Origin: Gammaproteobacteria bacterium
GTDB lineage: Bacteria > Pseudomonadota > Gammaproteobacteria > Steroidobacterales > Steroidobacteraceae
DNA length: 63,290 nt
Direction: 5' to 3'
NCBI GenBank assembly: GCA_003137095.1
Contig: PLET01000054.1
Coordinates: 1 to 63,290, forward strand
Each line of letters begins with the position of its first letter. The stretch's first letter is position 1. Both the position numbers and the translations under genes were made by a program. The notes under the pieces were generated by a model. It saw only the letters and a program-made list of their open reading frames with translations, searched no databases and was not told the DNA's origin. Below, one piece after another: positions 1 through 7,162 of the stretch.

Positions 1-472
1 GCCTCCGCCGGTACCTATGGACAGCGATCACGACGGCGTGCCGGATTCCATGGACAAGTGTCCGAACACGCCGCCCGGAGACAAGGTGGACGTCAACGGC
101 TGCACCATCCGCGATGAGATCAAGCTCGAGGGGGTGAATTTCGCCACCGACTCGGCCGTCCTGGTGCCGGAATCGGATTATGTGCTCGGCTATGCGGTGG
201 CCACGCTGAAGAAATATCCCTCCATCGTCGTCGAGGTGCAGGGCCATACCGACAGTCGCGGCTCCGCACAGCACAATTTGATCCTGTCGCAGCACCGCGC
301 CGAATCCTTGATGGCGTATCTCAAGGACCATGGAGTGAGCAACGACATGACCGCCCGCGGCTACGGCAAGACCCGGCCGATCGCGGACAACACCACCCGG
401 GAAGGCCGGCTCCAGAACCGCCGCGTCACGCTGAAGATACTGAGCGGACTGTACCAGCCGGAGAAGCGCTGA
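1..472 (+). CDS. OmpA-family outer membrane protein, C-terminal part
   Basis: The reading frame is open from base 2 with no upstream stop, so the gene begins before the window; the first in-frame ATG at 17 is probably internal. What is visible is a calcium-binding thrombospondin type 3-like segment (DSDHDGVPDSMDKCPNTPPG) followed by a full OmpA peptidoglycan-binding domain with the pattern VEVQGHTDSRGSAQHN and a terminal QNRRVTLKI. Such domains anchor the outer membrane to peptidoglycan through diaminopimelate. The missing N-terminus is most likely a beta-barrel or a lipoprotein signal; which of these cannot be told from here. Confidence 0.88.
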   Translation, partial: PPPVPMDSDHDGVPDSMDKCPNTPPGDKVDVNGCTIRDEIKLEGVNFATDSAVLVPESDYVLGYAVATLKKYPSIVVEVQGHTDSRGSAQHNLILSQHRAESLMAYLKDHGVSNDMTARGYGKTRPIADNTTREGRLQNRRVTLKILSGLYQPEKR

Positions 473-538
473 AGCCAAGGCCGGGCGCCGGTGACTCGCG
501 CACCGTCGCTGCACGGCCGGGTGTTCCTTCCGCCCAAG

Positions 539-567
539 AAAAAGGGCGGCCCCATTCGGGGCCGCCC
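539..567 (-). terminator. Rho-independent terminator of the TonB receptor gene
   Basis: A perfect 10-bp stem (GGGCGGCCCC at 544-553 with GGGGCCGCCC at 558-567) encloses the loop ATTC. Read on the minus strand it is followed at once by five T residues (539-543). It lies 18 bases past the stop codon of the minus-strand receptor gene, exactly where an intrinsic terminator should be. Confidence 0.88.
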
Positions 568-585
568 TCCAGTCGAGGCCTAACT

Positions 586-3528
586 TTAGAACTTCTGCGT
601 GAACCCGACGTAGAAGCGCCGGCCGATGGTGTCGTACACCGTCACGTCCGTCACGCTCGAGCCCGAGCCGAAGCTGTTGATGCCAGCGATCGGCGGGGTC
701 TTGTCCGCCAGATTGAGGATGCCGAAGCGCAGCTTGGTGTTGGTCGGCGCGATGGTGTAGGCGCCGGTCAGATCGTAGTATTCCACCGCCGGCAGGCTCC
801 AGCCGAGGAACCCCAGGAAGTTGCCGTTCGCGTCGTAATTGCCGTTGGTCAACGGGATCGACACCCCGCCGATATAGCGCACGGTCACCAAGGCCTCCGC
901 GCCCCAGCCCGACCAGCCGATTCCCAGGGTGCCGCGATTCTTGGCATAGAAACCGAACTGCTTGTTGTCGGTGCCCGCGATCTCCTCGGTGGCCGCGCCC
1001 GGTGCCGGCGTGTTCTTGTACACCATCAGATGGGTCACATCCAGGGTGATGTTGAAGTTGCCGAAATCGGTCTTGCGCAGCACGTACGCGGCGCTCAGAT
1101 CGACGCCGTTGGTCACCAGGGTGCCCAGGTTGAAGGTGGGCTGGCTGACCGAAATGACGTCGCCGGCATTCACGCCGCTGGTGTAGCGGCTGAACAGGGA
1201 GCAAAACGCCTGCGCGCCGGTGGCTGCGCATTGCTGCAGGGCGTAGTTCGGATCCAGCTGCGTCAACAGATTGTTGACCGTGTAATCCCAGTAGTCGAGG
1301 GAGAACGACAGGCCGGGCACGTAGGACGGATCGTAGACGAAGCCGATGGTCTTCACGTCGCCGGTTTCCGGCTTGAGGTTGGTGTTGCTCAACAACAGGC
1401 CGGTCACCTGGTTCTGCGGCTCTCCGAATCCATTGGGCACACCGGCGCAGGCCGTGGTCAGATACGGGAACTCTGCCGTGTTGACTCCATTGTAGCCGTT
1501 GCAGACGTCGTTGAGCGTGGGCGAGTTAGCCTTGGGGGCATTCGAGATGTCAGCCACCGTGGGCGCCCGATACACCTGCGAATACGTGCCGCGGACCAAC
1601 AGGTCCTTGACCGGCCGGTATTCGACCTTGGCCTGGCCCTTGGTGGTGCTGCCGAACAGCGAGTAGTCGGAGTAGCGCACCCCCAAGTCGAGGTTCAACG
1701 CATAGGCGCCGGGCAGCTTGGAGAGAATGGGCGTGAACACCTGTGCGTACACTTCCTTCACGTTATAGCCGCCCTGCGAATCGCCGCCGCAGGCTTCCTG
1801 TGAGATCTGGCAATTCAGGTAATCCGGCGGCTGTGCCACGGTAATTGAACTGGTCTGGAATTGATCCGACAGCTCGGTGTAGGACGCGCCGATGGCGCCC
1901 AGCATCTCACCCGCCGGCAGCTTCCAGATCGGGCCGTTGAAGTCCAGGGTGGCCGACTCGCTCTGGTAGGTGTTGGCAATGTTGTAATAGGCCGCGATTT
2001 CACTCAGCGCGGCCTGCTGGCCCGCCAGGTTCAGATTGAAGATGTCGACCGGTATGCAGCCCGAGATCGGGTTGGTGGGCGTGCCGCAGGTCGGGTTGGT
2101 GGCGCCCGGGCCGGCATAGAAGGACGGCCCGACGGCGTTTTGCAGCTTGTTGAAGAACAGATAGCCCGAGGTGCCCTGCTCCTGCTCGAGCTCGTTGTAC
2201 GACACGTTGAGGTCGTATTCCCAGCCGCTTTCCCAGACCTTACCCTTGACACCGACATTCGACATGATGGCATCGCTGTGGCTGTCGAAGTAGCGATCGC
2301 CGACGCCGCCCAGGCGCAGTTCGAAATTCGGATTGGCGCCGCCCACCAGCGTGCCGCCGCCGAAGTCGCTGCCGAAGGGATTGTAGATGCTGTCGGCGGA
2401 TATGACGATCTGGTCGTCATTCGCGTCGAACGGCAGCGGCGCCAGCTGCGCCGCCGAATGCGTGTGGTTGTAGATCACGTTCGCATACGTGGTGATGTAG
2501 TCGTTGATCTGGAAGTTCAACTTGGTGAAGAACGAGGTGCGCTCCTGCGGCGTCACGTTCAAATTATAGGGCTGGAAGTTGAAGTGATCATCGTTCGGGC
2601 CGCCGTTGTTGAAGCAGCGATAATCCGACAGGGTGGCGCCCGTGGTGCCGGCGATGCGCGTCACGGAATTGGAATCGCCGGTGCAGCCGAATTGCGCCTG
2701 CAGAGCGGCCGGCAGCGTGATGCGACCGGTCAGGGTGCGGCTCGAACCCGCCTTGTTCAGCGTGCCGCTGTACAGATACAGCGCGTTCTTGGACCAGTTG
2801 CGCTGGCCCATGTTCAGCTCGTTCTGCTGGTTGTAGTTGAAGCCTGCCTCGTAGTTGAAATGATCGCCGCTGCCGCCCCAGATGGCACCCAGGTCGTGAT
2901 GCTGTGTGTCGTGCTTGCTCGACTCGCCCCAGTCGCCGGTGAGCTCCAGGCCGTTGAAGTCCTTGCGGGTGACGAAATTCACCACGCCTGCGATGGCATC
3001 CGACCCGTAGATGGCGCCCGCGCCTTCCTTCAGCACATCGACGTGATCGATCAGATTCAGAGGAATCATGTTCACGTCGACGCCGTCGCCCGGAACGCTC
3101 CCGTTCATGCCGATGAGGTTGACCCGCCGTCCGTCGATGAGGATCAGGGTGCGCTGCGCATCCAGGCCGCGCAATTCGATGTTGGATTCGCCAAAACCGC
3201 CGCCGTTGTTGATCGAGGGGTTGGTCGCCTGGCCGGCGATGGCGGGGATTCGGCTGATCAGGTCGCCGACCGTGTTCGCACCCGACTGTTCGATGGTCGC
3301 CTGGTCCATGACGAACACCGGACTCGCGGTCTCGACGTCGACGCGCCGCACGTGCGAGCCGGTGACCACCACATCTTCCAGCGCTTCGCTGGCAGGCGCG
3401 TCCGGGCTCGGACCGGCCGCGGCGTCGGCCGCCAAGGCCGCATGCGAATAGCCCAACGAGGCAGCGGCGGCACCGGCGGTGCCCACCGCCATACCGACGG
3501 CCTGCCGGAGAGATGAATTAAGCGACAT
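586..3528 (-). CDS. TonB-dependent outer membrane receptor
   Basis: A 980-residue protein with a signal peptide (hydrophobic Ala-rich stretch ending near AALA|AD, residue 34), a TonB-box-like EDVVVTGSHVRR around residue 50, a plug domain (about 55-190; LRGLDAQRTLILIDGRRVN, GAGAIYGSDAIAGVVNFVT) and a 22-strand-type barrel ending in the terminal Phe of FYVGFTQKF that BAM substrates carry. Extracellular loops hold several closely spaced cysteine pairs (for example CGTPTNPISGC), as in large receptors of Xanthomonadales, Shewanella and sphingomonads. It imports a ligand using TonB-ExbBD energy; the ligand cannot be read from sequence. The ATG start has GGAG 7 bases upstream. It faces away from the neighbouring hydroxylase/sulfotransferase island; a functional link is possible but unproven. 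Confidence 0.95.
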   Translation of the reverse strand: MSLNSSLRQAVGMAVGTAGAAAASLGYSHAALAADAAAGPSPDAPASEALEDVVVTGSHVRRVDVETASPVFVMDQATIEQSGANTVGDLISRIPAIAGQATNPSINNGGGFGESNIELRGLDAQRTLILIDGRRVNLIGMNGSVPGDGVDVNMIPLNLIDHVDVLKEGAGAIYGSDAIAGVVNFVTRKDFNGLELTGDWGESSKHDTQHHDLGAIWGGSGDHFNYEAGFNYNQQNELNMGQRNWSKNALYLYSGTLNKAGSSRTLTGRITLPAALQAQFGCTGDSNSVTRIAGTTGATLSDYRCFNNGGPNDDHFNFQPYNLNVTPQERTSFFTKLNFQINDYITTYANVIYNHTHSAAQLAPLPFDANDDQIVISADSIYNPFGSDFGGGTLVGGANPNFELRLGGVGDRYFDSHSDAIMSNVGVKGKVWESGWEYDLNVSYNELEQEQGTSGYLFFNKLQNAVGPSFYAGPGATNPTCGTPTNPISGCIPVDIFNLNLAGQQAALSEIAAYYNIANTYQSESATLDFNGPIWKLPAGEMLGAIGASYTELSDQFQTSSITVAQPPDYLNCQISQEACGGDSQGGYNVKEVYAQVFTPILSKLPGAYALNLDLGVRYSDYSLFGSTTKGQAKVEYRPVKDLLVRGTYSQVYRAPTVADISNAPKANSPTLNDVCNGYNGVNTAEFPYLTTACAGVPNGFGEPQNQVTGLLLSNTNLKPETGDVKTIGFVYDPSYVPGLSFSLDYWDYTVNNLLTQLDPNYALQQCAATGAQAFCSLFSRYTSGVNAGDVISVSQPTFNLGTLVTNGVDLSAAYVLRKTDFGNFNITLDVTHLMVYKNTPAPGAATEEIAGTDNKQFGFYAKNRGTLGIGWSGWGAEALVTVRYIGGVSIPLTNGNYDANGNFLGFLGWSLPAVEYYDLTGAYTIAPTNTKLRFGILNLADKTPPIAGINSFGSGSSVTDVTVYDTIGRRFYVGFTQKF

Positions 3529-3967
3529 TGTGGATCTCCTATGTACGTCGCACGCCGCTGCTTCATCAGCGGAGTACGCGCCGCCGCGCTTCGAGGCACG
3601 GCGAACGCCAGTTACGAAAAAATTACCCCTTCAGAGGCTGAACGTTGCGCTATGCACACAAGTCCAGATCGTGTGGTCGAACAATAACATCCCGTATCGG
3701 AAATGCCAGTAGGCGCGCGCGGAAATCTGACGCCGGGGCACATATTTGTGTTGTTTTATTACTACGACCGTCTGGCACCGCCGCATAACCTTATAACTTT
3801 TGTATCGCAGCAACGACCGCTAGGCGCGCACCGATTGCCGGGCCAGCCATAAATCCCAGGCGCTTGTCAATGCCCGGCGCGAAGCCGCCGTGGCATTTGC
3901 ACGACACAATGTTGGCGCGGCACGCTCGCGCGGCCCCTGACGCGGCCCGCGGCCTGGCGCCCTCGAG
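3529..3967. other. Gene-free stretch upstream of the TonB receptor
   Basis: No convincing coding frame is present on either strand in these 439 bases. It must hold the promoter of the minus-strand receptor gene; an AT-richer patch around 3610-3690 is the likeliest place, but no -35/-10 pair could be assigned with confidence. No tRNA, terminator or clear inverted repeat was seen. Confidence 0.5.
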
Positions 3968-4501
3968 CTAGCGCACCCGACGGCCGCTGACGCCGATGGC
4001 GCTGCCGGCGGCCGCGATTTGAAATCCCCCCAGGGCGAGTCGCGTGACCGTCACCTCATCGCCGGCCTTGAATTCAACCGCCCAATTCGCCTCGACCGTC
4101 TGCCAGATCTGGCCATTGTCCAACACCAGCCGATAGAAGCCGTTGGCGAGCGCCTGTGCCGCTTGCACGTGGCTGGTGAGGCGCTTGGGAATGTCGGCCT
4201 TGGCCAGCGGATGCAGCTGACCCGTGTCGCCGAATTTTTCCACCGCGGCCTGCGGCGGTGGCGGTAACGGCGGTGACGGCTGTGACGGCTGTGACGGCGA
4301 CTGAGGTTGGGCCTGGGATTTGGCCGTCGCAGTCGGTTTGAACAAGGCATCGAAACAGGCCAGGCGCGCCGCATCGTCGGCGATGCGCACGCACTGATCC
4401 GGGGAGCCGCCGGCCGCGGCGCCCTGCACGAACAACAAACCCATGACGGCGGCTATGTTTCGCAATCGATCACCCCGACCTGAACACCGCCCGCAAAGCA
4501 T
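3968..4501 (-). CDS. Exported protein of unknown function, proline/serine-rich linker
   Basis: About 177 residues. The N-terminus is signal-peptide-like (LRNIAAVMGLLFVQGAAAGG), then a short motif CVRIADDAARLACFDALF of the kind found at the start of many small periplasmic proteins (two Cys flanking a DxxRLxC core), a low-complexity linker SQPSQPSPPLPPPPQ and a C-terminal small beta-domain (FYRLVLDNGQIWQTVEAN). The start is uncertain: ATG at 4501 is chosen, with TTG at 4525 and a later ATG as alternatives. It is divergent from the methyltransferase at 4577, with only about 75 bases between them. No specific function is recognised. Confidence 0.65.
   Translation of the reverse strand: MLCGRCSGRGDRLRNIAAVMGLLFVQGAAAGGSPDQCVRIADDAARLACFDALFKPTATAKSQAQPQSPSQPSQPSPPLPPPPQAAVEKFGDTGQLHPLAKADIPKRLTSHVQAAQALANGFYRLVLDNGQIWQTVEANWAVEFKAGDEVTVTRLALGGFQIAAAGSAIGVSGRRVR
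4273..4299. repeat. Three tandem 9-bp repeats
   Basis: GTGACGGCT at 4273 and 4282 and GTGACGGCG at 4291 are perfect or one-base-different tandem copies. On the minus strand they encode the SQP-type proline/serine linker of the exported protein, so copy-number change would alter linker length in frame. Confidence 0.75.
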
Positions 4502-4576
4502 ACTGCCACCCAGGTTCAAACCCAATGCCCCAAGCGCCCAGGCTTCGCCGCCGCTGCCATATCCGGCGCGCGGGCG

Positions 4577-5767
4577 GTGCTATGCTTGATTCCGGCGGTC
4601 AGTGACAAGGGGCTCAGAGATGCGCACAAACAGGTTCGTCGCGACGTGACGAAACCGCTGGTGTTCGCCGCGGATACGCTCGTTAGATTCAAATCCGGAC
4701 GCATCCTGATCCATACCACGTCGGGCAAGCTGCGGGCCTTCGAGAGCGACAGTCCGGCACTCATCGGATGGCTGTGCCGCTTTTGCAAACCGACCACCCT
4801 GGAATCCGCGCTTGCGGCGCTGCAGCCGGCCGACCGCGCCGCGGTGCTGCCCGTGGTCGAGCATTTGCAGCGCGGCGGCGTCCTGGTGGACGGCGATGCG
4901 CCGCCGGCCGGCGGCGATGAGCCGGAGATCCTCGGGCGGGCCAAACAGCACCTGCGGCTGCTGGCGCGCAGCCTATACGAACTGGCCTGCGACGTCTGGG
5001 GCTTCGGCCTGCATGCCGAACGGCAGCTGCAGCTGCGCACCGGGGTCGGCGTGGAGCGGCGCCTGATGGCGCTACTGGCGGCGATCGATGCGCTGCGCAG
5101 TGAACTGACCGCCCTGCGCCGGCCGTTTATCGCCGGCCAGCTGGCCGCGCTCAAGGTCGCGGCCGATGCCCGGGATCTCAAGTTGCACATCGGCTGCGGC
5201 CAGGGCCTGCTCGACGGCTGGATCAACATCGACGTCTCGCCCGCACCGCTGTCGCTCAATGTGCAGTGGGGACTGCCGTTCGCCGACGCCAGCGTCAGCC
5301 GCGTGTTCGTCTCGCATCTGCTCGAGCACCTGTTCTTTCCCGCGGACGTCAAACCCTTCCTGGCGGAGATCCGCCGCGTGCTGGCGCCGGGCGGCGTCGT
5401 GCGCATCGTGGTGCCGGACATCGAGCGCTGCATCGAGGCGTATGTCGGCAACGACCGCAGTTTCTTCGCCAATCGCCGCGAGACCTGGCCCTGGTGGCCA
5501 CCGAACCCGACCCGGCTGGAGGATTTCCTCGCCTATGCCGGGGCGGGGGCCGAGCCGGCGTACCTGTTCGAGGCCCACAAATACGGCTACGATTTCGAAA
5601 CCCTGGCGAAAGTGCTCTCGGATGCGGGCTTCGTCGGCACCTTGCGCTCCGAGTACATGTCGAGCGACTTTCCGGATCTCAAGGTCGATCATGTGAGCGC
5701 GGTCGCCAATGCCCGCTACGGCGAGCGCTATTATTCCCTGTTCGTGGAGGCGCGCCGCGCCGCGTGA
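4577..5767 (+). CDS. SAM-dependent methyltransferase with PqqD/SagB-like N-terminal domain
   Basis: 396 residues. Residues 200-380 form a class I methyltransferase: motif I LHIGCGQGLLDGW (203-215), acidic NIDV (217-220), and a post-II region HLLEHLFFPADV followed by IRRVLAPGGVVRIVVPD. Residues about 25-105 resemble the small winged-helix domain of PqqD or of the SagB N-terminus (LIHTTSGKLRAFES, then a helical part ending GGVLVDGD). That fold often binds a leader peptide in RiPP pathways. The resemblance is by pattern only. It is the first gene of the hydroxylase/sulfotransferase island and lies 34 bases before the next gene. The start is uncertain (GTG at 4577; GTG at 4646 would begin right before the recognisable domain). 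Confidence 0.8.
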   Translation: MLCLIPAVSDKGLRDAHKQVRRDVTKPLVFAADTLVRFKSGRILIHTTSGKLRAFESDSPALIGWLCRFCKPTTLESALAALQPADRAAVLPVVEHLQRGGVLVDGDAPPAGGDEPEILGRAKQHLRLLARSLYELACDVWGFGLHAERQLQLRTGVGVERRLMALLAAIDALRSELTALRRPFIAGQLAALKVAADARDLKLHIGCGQGLLDGWINIDVSPAPLSLNVQWGLPFADASVSRVFVSHLLEHLFFPADVKPFLAEIRRVLAPGGVVRIVVPDIERCIEAYVGNDRSFFANRRETWPWWPPNPTRLEDFLAYAGAGAEPAYLFEAHKYGYDFETLAKVLSDAGFVGTLRSEYMSSDFPDLKVDHVSAVANARYGERYYSLFVEARRAA

Positions 5768-5801
5768 CCACGGACGGCGTTGCCACCACCGGTCACATTC
5801 C

Positions 5802-6458
5802 ATGCTCGAATTGATCAATCAACCGCGATTGGACAAGGCCGCCCTGATCGGCACCTGCACCCGTCTCGGGCTGCGCTTCGACGCCGCGCGTCTCGAGGAG
5901 GAGATCGGGCGGCTGCCGGCGCAGCTCTGGAACGGCACCGGCGGGCGGGTCGGCGTGCATCTGGCGGCCGAGGGATTGTTCCTGCGCGGGCACGCGCCCG
6001 CACAGGGTAATCTGCCGATCGAGGACCGGCCGGCGCTGGCGCTGCTGCCCTACGTGCGGGAAATCATCGAGACGTGCATTCCCGCCCCGCCCCTGCGCTG
6101 CCTGCTGGCGCGCCTGCCGGGCGGCGAGCAGGTGGCGCCGCACATCGACCGCGCTCCTTATTTCGCGCAGACCCTGCGTCTGCACATTCCCGTCACCACC
6201 CACGAGCGCGCGTTCATGCTGGTGGGCGGCCTGTGCTACGTCATGCAGGCAGGCGAACTGTGGGCGCTCAACAACAGCACCGAGCACGCCGTGTGGAATG
6301 CGGATGCGGCGCGCTCGCGCACGCATCTGATCTGCGATTTCCTGCCGACCGCGGCGCTCACGGCGTTGCTGGCGGCCGGCGAGCGCGGTTTGGGCGTGCG
6401 GCGTGCCGATGTCGACGAGTGGCTCGCCTCGCTCAAGCGGCCGCCGCGGGCGGGGTGA
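5802..6458 (+). CDS. Aspartyl/asparaginyl beta-hydroxylase family protein
   Basis: 218 residues, Asp_Arg_Hydrox fold, a 2-oxoglutarate/Fe(II) dioxygenase that would hydroxylate Asp/Asn (or a related side chain) at C-beta. Visible motifs: HID (114-116) with iron ligand H114, RLHIPVTTHERA (126-137), GELWALNNSTEHAVWN (151-166) with second ligand H162, and RTHLICDF with R173 placed to bind 2-oxoglutarate. ATG at 5802 is chosen because conserved sequence starts just after it; a longer frame upstream is not domain-like. Its stop overlaps the GTG of the next gene (GTGA), indicating translational coupling with the sulfotransferase. Confidence 0.85.
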   Translation: MLELINQPRLDKAALIGTCTRLGLRFDAARLEEEIGRLPAQLWNGTGGRVGVHLAAEGLFLRGHAPAQGNLPIEDRPALALLPYVREIIETCIPAPPLRCLLARLPGGEQVAPHIDRAPYFAQTLRLHIPVTTHERAFMLVGGLCYVMQAGELWALNNSTEHAVWNADAARSRTHLICDFLPTAALTALLAAGERGLGVRRADVDEWLASLKRPPRAG

Positions 6459-7162
6459 GCACGGGCATGATCGCGACCGATAAATTCGTGTTCCTGCACC
6501 TGCACAAATCCGGCGGCAGCTTCGTGAACGAATTCCTGCTGCGCTTCGTGCCCGGCGCGCGCGCGATCGGCTATCACCTGCCGCGTCTGCTGATCCCCCG
6601 GGAGAGCCTGCAGCTGCCGGTGCTCGGCTTCGTCCGCAATCCGTGGAGTTACTATGTCTCCTGGTACACCTTCCAGTCGCAGCGCCCGCGGCCGAACGCC
6701 CTGTACCGGATTCTCTCGGACCACGGCCGGCTCGACTTTGGCGGGACGCTGCGCAACATGCTCGACCTCGGCGCGGGCAGCCCGCTGCTCGATGCGGTCA
6801 TCGCCTCGCTGCCCTCGAGCTACGGCGATCGCGGACTGAATCTTCCGCAGTTTGCCCTCGCGCCGATCCGCAACTCCGGCCTCGGCTTCTATTCGCACCT
6901 GTACCGGTATCTGTACGGCGACCCCGACCGGCATCTCACGGTGGAGCGCTCCGAGGAGCTGCGCTCGAAGCTGCCCGACTATCTGGATCGGGTGGGCCAG
7001 CGCGTCACGCATGCGATGCAGGATTTCCTCACCGACACACCGCCGCGCAATACCTCGGCCCACCCGCCCTACGCGCAGTTCTATACAGAGGATTTGCGCG
7101 AGCTCGTCGCCGCGCGCGATCGGCCCGTCATCGAGAGTCACGGCTACCGGTTCTGCGCCTGA
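6455..7162 (+). CDS. Sulfotransferase family protein (small, stand-alone)
   Basis: About 231-235 residues. The N-terminus has the 5'-phosphosulfate-binding loop FLHLHKSGGSFVNEF, and about 40 residues later the 3'-phosphate-binding region GFVRNPWSYYVSWY, which together define PAPS-dependent sulfotransferases. The GTG start at 6455 overlaps the upstream stop by four bases (GTGA); ATG at 6467 is the alternative. It would transfer sulfate from PAPS to a hydroxyl, and coupling to a hydroxylase gene suggests the acceptor is the hydroxyl that enzyme installs (inference). Its last 19 bases overlap the end of the convergent fusion gene. Confidence 0.82.
   Translation: MSTGMIATDKFVFLHLHKSGGSFVNEFLLRFVPGARAIGYHLPRLLIPRESLQLPVLGFVRNPWSYYVSWYTFQSQRPRPNALYRILSDHGRLDFGGTLRNMLDLGAGSPLLDAVIASLPSSYGDRGLNLPQFALAPIRNSGLGFYSHLYRYLYGDPDRHLTVERSEELRSKLPDYLDRVGQRVTHAMQDFLTDTPPRNTSAHPPYAQFYTEDLRELVAARDRPVIESHGYRFCA

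Noticed and set aside
1861..3516. Long open frame of about 550 codons antisense to the TonB receptor
   Set aside because: Its composition is Arg/Gly/Val-rich without domain pattern, and the receptor on the other strand is a complete recognised protein; this is a GC-driven shadow frame.
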